From the NCBI GenBank assembly GCA_003249645.1, contig QKIH01000128.1:1-55301 (forward strand): a stretch of DNA of 55,301 nt, read 5' to 3'. How positions within the stretch are numbered: position 1 is the stretch's first letter; each line of letters begins with the position of its first letter. Of the stretch, positions 36,443-47,500 are shown in pieces. The notes below the pieces were generated by a model that did no database searches, was not told the DNA's origin, and worked only from the letters and a program-made list of their open reading frames with translations. Source of the stretch: Desulfobulbaceae bacterium. Its GTDB lineage: Bacteria; Desulfobacterota; Desulfobulbia; Desulfobulbales; Desulfocapsaceae. A program made the position numbers and the translations under genes.

Positions 36443-36466
36443 GGATGATAAATTAGAAGACTTCGA

Positions 36467-38650
36467 TCAGACAAGTTTTAATCTGGCATAATCGATATGC
36501 AGACTTTTCAGCCCGTGGCGGTCAAAAGCGATATCAACGCCGCTCGGTTTATTGATTTTCTTCACTTCTCCGATACCAAAGAACGGGTGTTCTACCCGTG
36601 TGCCGACAGAAAGATCGTTCAGCTGGAGTTTCCTGGACGACTTTTTCTTCACCGGCGGTGTATAGAGCGGCTCTGTTCGTTTAACCTGCTCGAAAATCGA
36701 GGAAGCCTCGGTTTCGATGCGTTCAAAGACACCCGGTTTCAATTCCGCCAGAAACGGTGACATCCCGACCCGTTTGAACTGCCGGTCCGGGGTCATGAGC
36801 TCGCGCGGATAAGTAAGATAGAGTTTCTTTTTTGCCCGTGTGGCCGCCACGTAAAGAAGCCGTCGCTCTTCTTCCATCTGTTCGCCTATTGAGGCTGATG
36901 CATGCGGGAACCGGCTGTCAGCAAGCCCCAGCACAAAGACAACATCCCATTCCAGTCCTTTTGAAGAATGGATGGTTGAGAGAACAAGCTTATCAACGCC
37001 GCCTGCATCTCGCGTGTTGTCTGCCTCAGGAGGATCAAGAGCCGTATCATCAATAAATGACTGCAAATCGTCATAACCGGCAATGATTGCTTTAAGCTGC
37101 TCAAGATCTTTCTGCCGCTTGGGGTAATCATCACGGTACAGCTCTTCAAAACAGGGCCTGTAGTACTCCAGCACGATCTCGAACAGTTCACCGGGAGTAC
37201 GCTCCTTTGCCAACAGATCATCAAAGAGTTCACACAAGCGCCGCATACCGGCCGCCCATGTCTTTCCCGCCTTATACCTGGAAAGAGCGGAAAATGGATC
37301 GGCTGAGAGGGTAACAGTTTCTGTGATCTTCTCGGCTGTTTTAGGCCCGACCTTGTCAAGCTGAAGCAGAATCCGGTTCCATGAAAGATTGTCTGAGGGG
37401 TTTTCAAGTATGCGCAAAAAAGAAAGAACATCTTTCATATGCGCTGATTCTGTGAGTTTCAGACCGCCGCGTTTTTCAAAATCAAGTCCGTTTGAGGCAA
37501 GCTCAATCTCCAGCTTGTACGAGTGGAAACCGGATCGAAAAAGCACCGCTATCTCTTTGATATCGGTTCCTTCCTTTATCAGGGAGTTGATGGTGTCGAC
37601 AATAAAGCGCGCTTCAGAACGTTCATCTCGCCCTGCATAGACTTTCGGTTTTTCGTCACCTTGAATCGAGGTGAAAAGCGTTTTGGTATACTTTTCTGCA
37701 GCGTTGCGGATAATGTCATTGGTCAATGTCAGAATCGGCTGGGTTGAGCGATAGTTCTCCTCGAGCTTGACGATTCTGGTATTTTCAAAAACCTTCGGAA
37801 AACGCATGATGTTAAAAAAATCTGCACCCCGGAACGAATAGATCGACTGCGAATCATCGCCCACAACCATCACGTTATTGTGAAAGCAGGCCATCAGTCT
37901 GACAATATCCGCCTGTATCAGGTTGGTATCCTGATACTCATCAACCATAATGTATTTGAACTTTCCGCTCACCGCTTCACGGGCGTCGGGGAATTCGGCC
38001 AGCAGACGCTTCCAGTTGACCAGCAGATCGTCATAATCCATCAGCCCGTGATTCATCTTGAATTCTTCGTAGTTTTTGCGAAGAGTAAGCAGTTCTTCAA
38101 CGTGGTCGCTGAGATGACCGTACTGGTCGTAGATAAGGTCTTCAAGCTCAGTTGCCTTATTGATCGAACCACTGATCATGTTAACAATGGCCCTTTTGGA
38201 AGGAAATTGTTTATCGCGCCCGCTTAACCCAAGAGACGATTTCAAGAGATTGACAATCCCTTCGGCATCTGAGCGGTCGATGATGGTAAAAGCGGAATTA
38301 AAGCCGAGATGCGCACCGTAACGGCGCAGTAAGGTGTTGGCAATGCCATGGAAGGTGCCGCCAACAACTCTTTTACAACTGTCGTTAAGCAGGTTCCCGG
38401 CCCGCCAGAGCATTTCCTGAGAGGCTTTTCTGGTAAAAGTCAGCAGCAGTATAGATGCCGGATCAACCCCTTTGCTGATAAGATAGGCAACCCGGTGTAC
38501 CAGAGTTCTGGTTTTTCCACTGCCGGCACCGGCAATGACCAAGACCGGTCCTTCGGTGGTAGTAACCGCCTCATATTGGGCCGGATTCAAGTCTTCCAGT
38601 GAAACCGAGATGTTAACAGGATTCTGCGTGATATCGTGAAAGTCATTCAT
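36467..38650 (-). CDS. UvrD/PcrA/Rep-like superfamily 1 DNA helicase
   Basis: 727 residues. ATP-driven 3'-5' DNA unwinding in repair or replication restart. Motifs in order: Q motif with Walker A (LVIAGAGSGKTRTLVHR), Walker B (MVDEYQDTN), motif III (VGDDSQSIYSFRGAD), IV (EENYRSTQPIL), V (TIHSSKGLEWDVVFVLGL) and VI (EEERRLLYVAATRAKK). The C-terminus (VGTRVEHPFFGIGEVKKI) is the Tudor-like tail of UvrD/PcrA. I chose ATG 38650; a TTG at 38704 would add 18 residues. No clear ribosome binding site. Confidence 0.93.
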   Translation of the reverse strand: MNDFHDITQNPVNISVSLEDLNPAQYEAVTTTEGPVLVIAGAGSGKTRTLVHRVAYLISKGVDPASILLLTFTRKASQEMLWRAGNLLNDSCKRVVGGTFHGIANTLLRRYGAHLGFNSAFTIIDRSDAEGIVNLLKSSLGLSGRDKQFPSKRAIVNMISGSINKATELEDLIYDQYGHLSDHVEELLTLRKNYEEFKMNHGLMDYDDLLVNWKRLLAEFPDAREAVSGKFKYIMVDEYQDTNLIQADIVRLMACFHNNVMVVGDDSQSIYSFRGADFFNIMRFPKVFENTRIVKLEENYRSTQPILTLTNDIIRNAAEKYTKTLFTSIQGDEKPKVYAGRDERSEARFIVDTINSLIKEGTDIKEIAVLFRSGFHSYKLEIELASNGLDFEKRGGLKLTESAHMKDVLSFLRILENPSDNLSWNRILLQLDKVGPKTAEKITETVTLSADPFSALSRYKAGKTWAAGMRRLCELFDDLLAKERTPGELFEIVLEYYRPCFEELYRDDYPKRQKDLEQLKAIIAGYDDLQSFIDDTALDPPEADNTRDAGGVDKLVLSTIHSSKGLEWDVVFVLGLADSRFPHASASIGEQMEEERRLLYVAATRAKKKLYLTYPRELMTPDRQFKRVGMSPFLAELKPGVFERIETEASSIFEQVKRTEPLYTPPVKKKSSRKLQLNDLSVGTRVEHPFFGIGEVKKINKPSGVDIAFDRHGLKSLHIDYARLKLV

Positions 38651-38788
38651 GACCGGCACAATACCACACGGCACGAAGAGCCGCAACGTTGGTTGACAAA
38701 TCAAAAATGCAGGGTATATTTCGCCCGGATGAAGTCGACTGAGATTCCGTCAGTTTTTGATTCCCTTTAACTCTGGTACACAAATTAT

Positions 38789-39184
38789 ATGGAACCGAAA
38801 AACTCGATAGAAGTACTGCTCAATAAGGATAAGCTGAATGAAATATTTCCGAAAAACAGAGCAGATGAATTTTTTGAAGCACTGTTCGGCGATGCTGAGG
38901 AAGGTGCCTTTGATATAGAACTCGGCTACCGAAACAGCAACGGAAAAAGCCTGACCATGGAACTGGTGCTCCAGCAGCGCCCCGGTCGCTGTCTGGCCTG
39001 TAATCTGACCCACGGTCTGCCGCAGGTATTCAGTCGACACCCTATCATCAACATTAACGGTCTTGTACAGCAGATTGATACCCTGCTTGGTGATACGGCC
39101 AAGTGCGGTGGCTGGTCTCTCGGTCACACAGAACAGCAGACCAGATCGACCCACACGATTCCGCTGACCATTGAGCTGCAGTAG
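38789..39184 (+). CDS. conserved-looking hypothetical protein
   Basis: 131 residues, no signal peptide or membrane segment. It has a compact mixed composition and a distinctive centre, QQRPGRCLACNLTHGLPQVF, with two cysteines spaced CxxC, and ends in a hydrophobic strand (HTIPLTIEL). I have a vague memory of similar short proteins in sulfate reducers but no known function. It is divergent from the helicase gene, starting 138 bases away, and is followed by a strong terminator. The ribosome binding site is weak. Confidence 0.7.
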   Translation: MEPKNSIEVLLNKDKLNEIFPKNRADEFFEALFGDAEEGAFDIELGYRNSNGKSLTMELVLQQRPGRCLACNLTHGLPQVFSRHPIININGLVQQIDTLLGDTAKCGGWSLGHTEQQTRSTHTIPLTIELQ

Positions 39185-39204
39185 GATTTTTTAAAGGCGT
39201 AAAT

Positions 39205-39248
39205 AAAAAAAGGCCGGTTCCTGAAACGAGGAACCGGCCTTTTTTTTT
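39205..39248. terminator. strong bidirectional terminator
   Basis: AGGCCGGTTCCT (39211-39222) pairs perfectly with AGGAACCGGCCT (39229-39240). A-run on the left and eight T on the right serve both strands: the hypothetical gene (+) and the diguanylate cyclase (-). Confidence 0.93.
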
Positions 39249-39267
39249 GGTGTTTTGCGTGTCTTTT

Positions 39268-40278
39268 TTATACCGATGCGACCCTGCTTCTCCCATCAGC
39301 TTTTGCATGATAGAGAATATCATCGGCCCTTTCCATCCATTCCGGCAGGGTTTCATCTTCATTCATCTGGGCAAGCCCGATACTGACACCAAGCTTGGTA
39401 TTATCATCAGCCCAGATATCAAGATTATCGACCGCTTTGCAAAGCCTTTCGGCCAGAACCTGAGCATTCTCTTTATCGGTATCATCCAAGACAAGAACGA
39501 ATTCATCACCGCCCATACGAACCAGAAGATCTGTAGAGCGGACTGCAACGTGAAAAACAGAGGCGACAGATTTCAAGACTTCATCACCGGCCTTATGACC
39601 GAGATTATCATTAATGGCTTTGAACCTGTCGAGATCCATGGAAATCATGGTCAATGGTCTGTGGTAACGACGGGCACTTTCCATCATGCCGTTGATCCTG
39701 TCGTCGAAAACCCTTCTGTTGAATAAACCGGTTAAAGGATCATTGCTTGCTCTTTCGAAGAGGTCTTCATACTCAAGACCGCGACGCAGGCTTTCAGCCA
39801 GGATAGTCAGAGAGTCGTTAATCAGGTTGATCTCCTCAGTGGAAAGTTCCTGCTTGTCTTTCATCACGAGGAAGATGCCTGCATCATCCAATGATTCGAA
39901 GATCCACTTATGGGCGTAATGCCCCTCCTCATCACGGTATGCTCCAGGCACATGGGGTTTGTTGAGAATGAGTTCCTCGGCAAATGCAAAAGCGCGTCTT
40001 CGATTCGGCCCATGCCCTGAACAGAACAGATGCTTCTTATTTTTTCCGGTATTGCTGTAGCCGATGAGTTCATGCTCAACAAGCGGCATCAACCAGACGG
40101 AATACGCTTCTATCATCCCGGTAAGACTCAAGACACCGGCCATTCTCCCGTGAAGCTGATTCATAAGATCAAGGCGGAATGACTGTTTCTTCAGTTCATC
40201 CAGCTCAACCATAACTTTCTCAATATCAGCAACATCTGACCTTAATTGAATTTGAGAGAATCTTGCCGAGAGTGTCAT
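39268..40278 (-). CDS. GGDEF diguanylate cyclase
   Basis: 336 residues. Makes c-di-GMP from two GTP. The C-terminal domain has NDPLTGLFNRR, DLDRFKAINDNLGHKAGDE and the active-site RMGGDEFVLV, with an RSTD inhibitory I-site five residues before GGDEF, so product inhibition is likely. The N-terminal half (about 1-165) looks like a divergent GAF-type sensor with several Cys and His residues (KKHLFCSGHGPNRRR). I chose ATG 40278 because AAAGGA lies upstream; the frame extends 7 residues further without one. No membrane helices. Confidence 0.92.
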   Translation of the reverse strand: MTLSARFSQIQLRSDVADIEKVMVELDELKKQSFRLDLMNQLHGRMAGVLSLTGMIEAYSVWLMPLVEHELIGYSNTGKNKKHLFCSGHGPNRRRAFAFAEELILNKPHVPGAYRDEEGHYAHKWIFESLDDAGIFLVMKDKQELSTEEINLINDSLTILAESLRRGLEYEDLFERASNDPLTGLFNRRVFDDRINGMMESARRYHRPLTMISMDLDRFKAINDNLGHKAGDEVLKSVASVFHVAVRSTDLLVRMGGDEFVLVLDDTDKENAQVLAERLCKAVDNLDIWADDNTKLGVSIGLAQMNEDETLPEWMERADDILYHAKADGRSRVASV

Positions 40279-40663
40279 TTTGATTTCCTTTAACAACAAA
40301 TAGATAAAATATTTATACCGTTATATCGGTTACAGAAACTAAAAGTTTACCTGAATTTTCAACTTTTTTTCTATAAAGCAAGGCTTATGCCATTTTAAAG
40401 TGTCACCTTTCCAGCACGCCATCACTAATCGGCTAACATGCTGTTTTAATTATTTTATTTCACAAAATATTCCGTTGAACAGAAATTTTCTATTGCATGT
40501 ACCACCCAAATTATCTCCTGCTGAAAGGGACCAAAATCGGAGATGTCATATTTTTGACGATAATCTCAATATGTCACCCGTTGAATTTTCAATACACGTA
40601 CTTATTAACTATAAGCAGTGAGAATTTTAAGACTTTATCATGCAGCACTATCGGAGAGAACAA
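40279..40663. other. intergenic region, diguanylate cyclase to TM2 gene
   Basis: 385 AT-rich bases between divergent genes. A 73-codon frame at 40400-40621 has no ribosome binding site or recognisable features. No terminator or clear promoter was found. Confidence 0.4.
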
Positions 40664-41080
40664 ATGAACCAGTCACCGTATCAGTCACACTCCATACTAA
40701 TCGGCTATTTTCTCTGGATTTTCGGTTTTCTGGGGGCGCATCGGTTTTATTACGGCAGGCAGATTTCAGGAACGATCTACTTCCTGACCCTCGGCATCTT
40801 CTTTATCGGCTGGATTGTCGATCTTTTTCTCATCCCCGGCATGAACGAAGATGCCGATATCTGGTTCCGGCAGGGCGCTATCGATTTTAATATCGCCTGG
40901 CTTCTTCTCACCTACCTCGGCATTTTCGGGATACACCGTATGTATATGGGAAAATGGTTTACCGGAATTATCTATCTTCTGACTTTCGGTTTGTTCGGTG
41001 TCGGCATCATCTATGATTTCTGGACACTCAATGAGCAGATCAGTCTCATCAACGGCTATTATCAAAACGACATGGGATGA
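40664..41080 (+). CDS. TM2 domain protein with two TM2 units
   Basis: 138 residues. Two copies of the TM2 pattern are visible: GYFLWIFGFLGAHRFYYGR..GTIYFLTLGIFFIGWIVD and TYLGIFGIHRMYMGKWFTGIIYLLTFGLFGVGIIYD. TM2 proteins are small two-helix membrane proteins of unknown function; here the unit is duplicated. I chose ATG 40664 because GGAGAG lies upstream, rather than the ATG at 40640. It converges with the histidine kinase gene. Confidence 0.88.
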   Translation: MNQSPYQSHSILIGYFLWIFGFLGAHRFYYGRQISGTIYFLTLGIFFIGWIVDLFLIPGMNEDADIWFRQGAIDFNIAWLLLTYLGIFGIHRMYMGKWFTGIIYLLTFGLFGVGIIYDFWTLNEQISLINGYYQNDMG

Positions 41081-41097
41081 TAACCGGTCGTCATCAA

Positions 41098-42981
41098 TCA
41101 GGGGTTATCCTGATGGATAGCCTCGTAGACGACTTTAGCAAGTCCTCTAAGAGAAATAGGCTTGGTACAGCATGCAGCAATACCCGCTTTCTGAGTCTCT
41201 TCTTTTGACAAGATATCCGAATACCCCGAAAGAATAACCACGGGAAGGTTCGGTTCGATTTCCTTCAGTTTCTCGGCAAGCTCCAGACCGTCAAGTTCAG
41301 GCATGGTCAAATCGGTTATAACCAGAGCGAATGTTCCTGACTCAACATCCCGCACGGCAGACAGGGCTTCATTGGGAGATGTTTTTCCGGTGACAGCATA
41401 CCCCAGACTTTTGAGAATATCTCCGGTCACCCGCACAACCTGGGGATCATCGTCAACCAGAAGAATCTGCAGACCTTTGCCGTTTTTAAACTCGACGGCA
41501 TTAACAACCTGCTCGACCTTTGTGCATTTATCGACAGCCACAGGAAGTGAAACCGTAAAAACAGTTCCGACTCCAAGGGTGCTTTCCACGTTTATTCTGC
41601 CACCCTGCCGCTCAATAATACCGTGTACCATGGCAAGCCCCAGCCCCGTTCCCTGCTCTTTTTCCCTGGTGGTAAAATAGGGCTCAAAAATTCTTTCGCG
41701 GGTCATGTCATCCATGCCGCTTCCTGAATCTTTTACGACAAGTTCTACCCAATCTTTATCATCTACTCTTGCAGCAGCGGGTCTGAGTGTTACAGAGATA
41801 ACACCGTGATTTGCACCAATGGCCTGCAAACTGTTGGTACAAAGATTAATCAGCACCTGATGGAAAAGTACCGGATCTACGACCACCATGCCGCAGTTTA
41901 CATTGATATCTTCTTCAATTCTGATGGTTGAAGGCAAGGTAGAGCGCATCAGTTTCATCACCTCTTTAACAATTGGGTGAAGATACTGAACCGATTCTTT
42001 CTGCTCGCTTGAGCGTGAAAACGTAAGAATCTGCTCAACCAGATTTTTAGCCCTCTTTGATGCCTGCAGGATTTCGTTCAGATAGCCGTCAGCCTCCTGG
42101 TCAACGCTTTCCTGCTGCCGCATACGAAACCGAAGAATCTCGCTATACCCCATGATCGGCGTTAATACATTATTGAAATCATGGGCAATACCGCCGGCCA
42201 GTGTGCCTATTGCCTCCATTTTTTGCGCATGGCGCAGCTGTTTTTCAAGCTCGTATTTTTCCGTTACTTCAAAAAAGATCATAAAAGCATCGAGGTTGCC
42301 CTGTTCGCCGACCGGAATACCGGTTATTTCAAAAACCTGTTCTCGCCCGCTTGAACCAAGCTTTTGGAGAGAGCTTATTTCACTGCCGCTCAAGGCTTTT
42401 TTCATTACCTGCTGTGCGTTCAACCTGCCGGTGTAAGGAGTAAAACTGCTGATCAGGCGCTGAGGTTTTGCTGTATCGAGAAAACGGGCTATTTCTTTAT
42501 TCCCCCAAAGATACTCACCCTGCTGATTAAACAGCCCGATACCTCCCGGGAAGCCATTGACAAAGGCGTCACGATATTCAACAATCCTTTGCAGCCGTTT
42601 TGACTTGTTTTCATAATCAAGCCGATCAACAAGAAGGAGAAAAACCCCCTGTCTTCCTGATACATCTGTCAGTTTGGATTTTTCGAACCGTACAGGATGA
42701 TCTGGCCTGAGTGAACTGCCAACCAGTCCATTAAAGGAATCACGTTCATCATACTGCAGGATCTTCCTGTCGCTTTCCAGATGAAGGTCCTGGAGCCATG
42801 GGCACAATGATGAATAAAGCGATTCAGTATTATGTTCAGCCGGCGACAGGCCGGTGAATTTTCGAAAAGAATCATTGACCAAAACCAGTCTGCTTCCTTC
42901 GCCCACAACACAGGCCGGCAGGTTGACAGTCTGGACAAGTTTCTGCCACTGTTCTGGATAATCGTCATGTAAATCAGACAT
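41098..42981 (-). CDS. hybrid sensor histidine kinase with PAS domains and receiver
   Basis: 627 residues, no membrane helices, so a cytosolic sensor. Two PAS-like domains (about 15-120 and 135-245) precede a HisKA domain with the phospho-acceptor in [19 protein letters not shown] (about 264). The HATPase domain has [18 protein letters not shown] and [14 protein letters not shown]-terminal receiver holds VDDDPQVV and the phospho-aspartate in [12 protein letters not shown] (about 556). The H-box type HDFNN is common in hybrid kinases of Desulfobacterota. No DNA-binding partner is adjacent, so the output is unknown. Confidence 0.93.
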   Translation of the reverse strand: MSDLHDDYPEQWQKLVQTVNLPACVVGEGSRLVLVNDSFRKFTGLSPAEHNTESLYSSLCPWLQDLHLESDRKILQYDERDSFNGLVGSSLRPDHPVRFEKSKLTDVSGRQGVFLLLVDRLDYENKSKRLQRIVEYRDAFVNGFPGGIGLFNQQGEYLWGNKEIARFLDTAKPQRLISSFTPYTGRLNAQQVMKKALSGSEISSLQKLGSSGREQVFEITGIPVGEQGNLDAFMIFFEVTEKYELEKQLRHAQKMEAIGTLAGGIAHDFNNVLTPIMGYSEILRFRMRQQESVDQEADGYLNEILQASKRAKNLVEQILTFSRSSEQKESVQYLHPIVKEVMKLMRSTLPSTIRIEEDINVNCGMVVVDPVLFHQVLINLCTNSLQAIGANHGVISVTLRPAAARVDDKDWVELVVKDSGSGMDDMTRERIFEPYFTTREKEQGTGLGLAMVHGIIERQGGRINVESTLGVGTVFTVSLPVAVDKCTKVEQVVNAVEFKNGKGLQILLVDDDPQVVRVTGDILKSLGYAVTGKTSPNEALSAVRDVESGTFALVITDLTMPELDGLELAEKLKEIEPNLPVVILSGYSDILSKEETQKAGIAACCTKPISLRGLAKVVYEAIHQDNP

Positions 42982-43233
42982 CTATTTTATGCCCCTGAGA
43001 GTTGTAACCTAAGAAACTGTTTACTTAGTCGTACACCATTTTTTTTCTTTTTACCAACCCTGACTAACGAAAACTCAGAGAGCAGCAGGAATTTTCATAA
43101 GTACAGAACTTTCGGCTTTTCCTTGACTCTTTACCAAGCAGGCATTACTTTGCCGTCACAAGAACAAGGGCGGGAAAATGGCACTATTGTCGTCTACCGT
43201 CAACATAAAAGCAACTAAGATTATTAAGAAAAT

Positions 43234-43515
43234 ATGAAAGAATCCTGTAACGGTTTCAGTTTCGATCAAAAGAAGCCGGACATTGAATATCCATGCATCT
43301 GGCAATATAAAGTCATCGGCAAAAGCCGTGAGCATCTGGATATTGCCATCCAAGAGATCTGTATAGACATTTCATTCACCGTCAAACTTTCCAATACAAG
43401 CTCATCTGGTAAATACTGCAGTCTCAACGTCGAACTTGAAGTTATTGATGAGTCCATGCGTAATTCAATATTTACAGCATTTCAAAATCACGCAGCTGTG
43501 ACGATGGTGATCTAA
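43234..43515 (+). CDS. DUF493 (YbeD-like) family protein
   Basis: 93 residues with the family pattern IEYPCIWQYKVIGKSREHLDIAI and a small alpha-beta ACT-like layout. E. coli YbeD is uncharacterised in detail. The stop is directly followed by the ATG of the next gene, so both are translated together. The ribosome binding site is weak. Confidence 0.8.
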   Translation: MKESCNGFSFDQKKPDIEYPCIWQYKVIGKSREHLDIAIQEICIDISFTVKLSNTSSSGKYCSLNVELEVIDESMRNSIFTAFQNHAAVTMVI

Positions 43516-44052
43516 ATGATACATGATATGATGGATGAAGACCTCAACCCGGAAGGAAAGGTTCCGGAAAAACTTATAGCCTCTTTAAGAGAAGGCATAG
43601 CGGTTGTTCAGATGATTTTTTTCAAGGAGCTGAAAACCGTGGTCCTGACAACACATGGCGATAAAAGCCCCGAATTTGTTTCGATGCTCTGCGGTTCCAT
43701 CACCAATAAGGTGTTCGGAACCCAGAACACTGAACAACGCTTTGTTGATTTCAGAGCTACCAATAAAGGGGCAATCGAACAGCAGCTTATCAGTTTAAAA
43801 GATGACCTGCCGCATATGAGAAAGCCGCTAACCGATGCACTCCGCATTCAGGTTCTCTGTGACAGTCATGAGAACAGCGATTCCTCTCAAACCCTCATAG
43901 ATGCAGATAAAATCGGTTTTCTAGTCCAGGAGCGTGAACTGCCTATGCCTTCGACCTTTATGACCGTTATACGCAGTCTTGGTGAACAGCACGGATTGAT
44001 CATCCCCCCGGTGCAGATTACACCTGAAGATGACCAGTCAATGGTGCACTAA
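43516..44052 (+). CDS. hypothetical protein cotranslated with the DUF493 gene
   Basis: 178 residues, not recognised. It is soluble with no signal peptide or membrane helix. Visible segments include KLIASLREGIAVVQMIFFKE, VLTTHGDKSPEFVSMLCGSI and a proline-rich acidic end. The ATG follows the upstream TAA without a gap; GGTGATC overlaps the preceding stop as a weak ribosome binding site. Adjacent to a DUF493 gene, it could be a partner, but nothing more can be said. Confidence 0.7.
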   Translation: MIHDMMDEDLNPEGKVPEKLIASLREGIAVVQMIFFKELKTVVLTTHGDKSPEFVSMLCGSITNKVFGTQNTEQRFVDFRATNKGAIEQQLISLKDDLPHMRKPLTDALRIQVLCDSHENSDSSQTLIDADKIGFLVQERELPMPSTFMTVIRSLGEQHGLIIPPVQITPEDDQSMVH

Positions 44053-44588
44053 ATCCAAGGCTGAAAAGAAGGAGTATTCGTTGTTATAGTGCCCAAACAC
44101 CGGTATACATCAGCAAGAGGAGCAGTTTACCCAGTCTGTTCCTCTCACTCATCCCGGCGTAAAATCTGAGAACAAATGCCAGTAAACTTTTTCCACTTTT
44201 CTGCCCGACAGTCTTCGACAAGCACCCATCCTTTCACTGCCAACTCCAACATATCGAAATTATAATTAAAAAAAATACTCATTCAGATAAACTCCTACAC
44301 TCCTCCTAGTAAAGCTCATACTTGCAATCAGCAATCTTGATACTCTATAATAGATTGTAATCTCGTCGCATTTGTTATTTACACAATAATTACAGATATT
44401 ATTAATCAAAATTATTTATGCTTAGTATCAAGTAACATGGATCAAACATTGATTATGATGACAAAATATTCTATACTGACGGTCTACTATGCGACTCAGC
44501 ATCTTGCAGTACCGTAAAAATCCGTTTTTCCGGAAGTCATATAATCCGCAGGATTATTCAACTTAAACTCAGTAAAGGAGAACCGCAC
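44053..44588. other. long leader region of nifJ
   Basis: 536 AT-rich bases with no credible ORF. A 9-bp hairpin with one G-U pair lies at 44117-44144 but has no T-run. Two sigma70-like promoters are present, at 44322-44351 (TTGCAA-18-TATAAT) and 44449-44477. The nifJ ribosome binding site AAAGGAGAA ends a few bases before the ATG. Confidence 0.5.
44449..44477 (+). promoter_or_regulatory. nifJ: candidate sigma70 promoter of nifJ
   Basis: TTGATT (44449-44454), a 17-base spacer and TATACT (44472-44477), about 110 bases before the ATG. A second candidate 125 bases upstream has TATAAT with an 18-base spacer. Both suit a highly expressed central enzyme. Confidence 0.45.
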
Positions 44589-47500
44589 ATGTCGAGAAAA
44601 ATGGTAACCATAGATGGCAACCAGGCATGTACTCACGTAGCCTATGCCACTAGTGAAGTTATAACCATATATCCGATCACCCCTTCTTCACCCATGGCGG
44701 CCGAAGCTGATACCAAATCAGCCGGTTTACAGGAAAATATCTGGGGTTCCGTCCCTGTTGTTACTCAAATGCAGTCAGAAGGCGGCGTCGCGGGTGCTAT
44801 ACACGGTTCTCTGGCGTCAGGAGCTGTCTGTACTACGTTTACCGCATCTCAGGGTCTGCTCCTGATGATCCCGAACATGTATAAGATTGCCGGTGAGCTC
44901 ACCCCGACAGTTTTTCATGTCAGTGCCCGTTCCCTTGCTTATCAGGGTCTTTCTATTTTCGGTGATCATAGTGACGTTTATTCAGCCCGTCAAACCGGCT
45001 GGGGTATGCTTTGTTCCCAGAATGTTCAGGAATGTATGGATATGTCTCTGATTTCAACCCAGGCATCGCTAAAATCCCGCATTCCATTCATGCATTTCTT
45101 CGATGGTTTCAGAACCTCTCACGAGATTCAGAAAATTGAGGAACTGAGCTATGATGACATGAGCGCAATCATCGACGAAGATCTGATTGTCGAACACAGA
45201 AAAAGGGCTCTCACACCTGACAGACCAACCATCAAGGGTACTGCTCAAAACCCTGATGTTTATTTTACCGGCCGTGAAACAGTTAACAAATATTACAATG
45301 CGGTTCCTGCCATCATCCAGGAAACCATGGACAAATTTGCCAAGCTGACCGGTCGTCAGTATCATCTCTTTGACTACTACGGTTCTCCCGAGGCAAAAGA
45401 CGTTATCGTCATGATGGGTTCCGGTTGCGAAACTACCGCTTCAACCATCGACTACATGGTAGCAAAGGGCGACAAGGTCGGCCTTGTTATCGTCCGTCTC
45501 TACAGACCGTTTGACGGCACCGCAATGGTAAATGCCCTACCGTCAACCGTTGAGAGAATAACCGTGCTTGACCGCTCAAAAGAGCCTGGATCAATTGGTG
45601 AGCCGCTTTACCTTGACGTTCGCGCTGCAGTTGCTGAAGCAATCGAGAAGAACAGCACCGCCTATCCACCGCTTATTCTGTCCGGTCGTTATGGTCTTGG
45701 TTCTGCTGAATTTACCCCGGCAATGATTAAAGCAGTTGTGGACAATATGCGCACCATGACACCGAAGGATAAATTCTGCGTCGGACCGCATGATGATGTT
45801 ACCTTCTCAAGCCTTGACTACGATCCAAACTACAATATCGAAGGAGCGGATGTCTATAGGGCGATGTTCTACGGCCTTGGTTCTGACGGAACTGTCGGTG
45901 CCAATAAGAACACCATCAAGATCATCGGTACCGAAACAGACAACTCTGCCCAGGGTTACTTCGTTTATGACTCGAAAAAATCCGGTTCCATTACCACCAG
46001 TCACCTTCGTTTCGGTAAAAATTCCATCGTAGCCCCATATCTGATCAACAAGGCAAACTTCATTGCTTGCCATAATTTCACCTTCCTTGATCAGTATGAC
46101 ATGCTCGCCAATCTCGAAGAAGGCGGCACCTTCCTCCTGACAACCAGCTACAATGTCAAGCAGATCTGGAAACAGCTGCCGAAAAAGGTACAGGAAGATC
46201 TGATTGCCAAAAATGCCAAATTCTACATCATCGATGCAACCTCTCTTGCTCAGGCAATAGGCCTTGGTGCAAGAATCAACATGATCATGCAGACGGCTTT
46301 CTTCCTTATCTCCGGCATTCTGACCCAAGAAGAGGCGATTAAAGCCATCAAGGATGCAATCAAGAAGACATATGGGAAGAAAGGCGACAAGATCGTTCAG
46401 ATGAACTACGACGCGGTCGATGCTGCAGTTCAGAACATTAAAGAAGTTAATCTTGGCAAGACCGCCGCTGGCCACGAACTGCCGCCAACTGTCCCGGCTG
46501 AAGCACCTGATTTCGTGAAAAACGTTACCGCTAAAATCATCCAGGGAAAAGGTGATCAGGTCAAGGTTTCCGAAATGCCTGATGATGGTACATGGCCAAC
46601 TGCAACCACCCAGTATGAAAAGCGAAACATTGCCGTTTTCACCCCTGAGTGGCTTTCAGAAAACTGCATCCAGTGCGGTCAGTGTTCGCTTGTCTGTCCG
46701 CATGCAGCGATTAGAATGAAGGTTTATCCTGATCAGAAACGTCAGCCGAAAGATTTCAAGGCTATAAAGGCTGTCGGCAAGGCGTTTGAGGGTCATTCCT
46801 TCTCTATCCAGATTTTCACTGAAGACTGTTGCGGCTGTACCCTCTGTGTATCTGTCTGCCCTGCTAAAACCAAGGCTCTGCAGATGACCAAAAACACTGA
46901 AGAGCATCGACAGAAAGAAGTTCCGAACGTGAAGCACTTCCTCAGCCTTCCAGAAATCGATCCGGCTGCAGTAAACCCTGCCACAGTTAAAGGCAGTCAG
47001 CTGCTCCGTCCGCTGTTCGAGTTCTCCGGTGCCTGTGCCGGCTGCGGCGAGACTCCATACATCAAGGTTGCCACCCAGATGTTCGGTGACCGCATGCTGA
47101 TCGCCAATGCTACCGGTTGTTCTTCCATCTACGGCGGCAACCTGCCGACCACACCTTATGCACAGAGAATCGATGGACGTGGTCCTGCATGGGCAAACTC
47201 TCTGTTTGAAGACAATGCTGAATTCGGTTTCGGTATGCGTTCCGCGGTAGACAAGCTCTCAAAGCAGGCGGTAGAATTGCTCGATAAGGCTGTTGAAGCC
47301 AAACTCATTGTCAAAAAGATGGCATCAGATATCATTGAAGCATCTCAGAAGACCCAGACCGAGATCGAAGAACAGCGTGGCCGCGTTGCCAAACTGAAAG
47401 AAAAGCTCGAAGGCAACAAGGACGTCATTGCAAAACGTCTTTACAACGTTGCCGACTATCTTGTCAAAAAATCGGTATGGATTATCGGTGGTGACGGTTG

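Noticed and set aside
40400..40621. 73-codon plus-strand frame before the TM2 gene
   Set aside because: No ribosome binding site and no domain features; AT-rich intergenic sequence.
44117..44144. hairpin in the nifJ leader as a riboswitch or terminator
   Set aside because: Nine-bp stem with a G-U pair and no T-run; no known riboswitch core was recognised.
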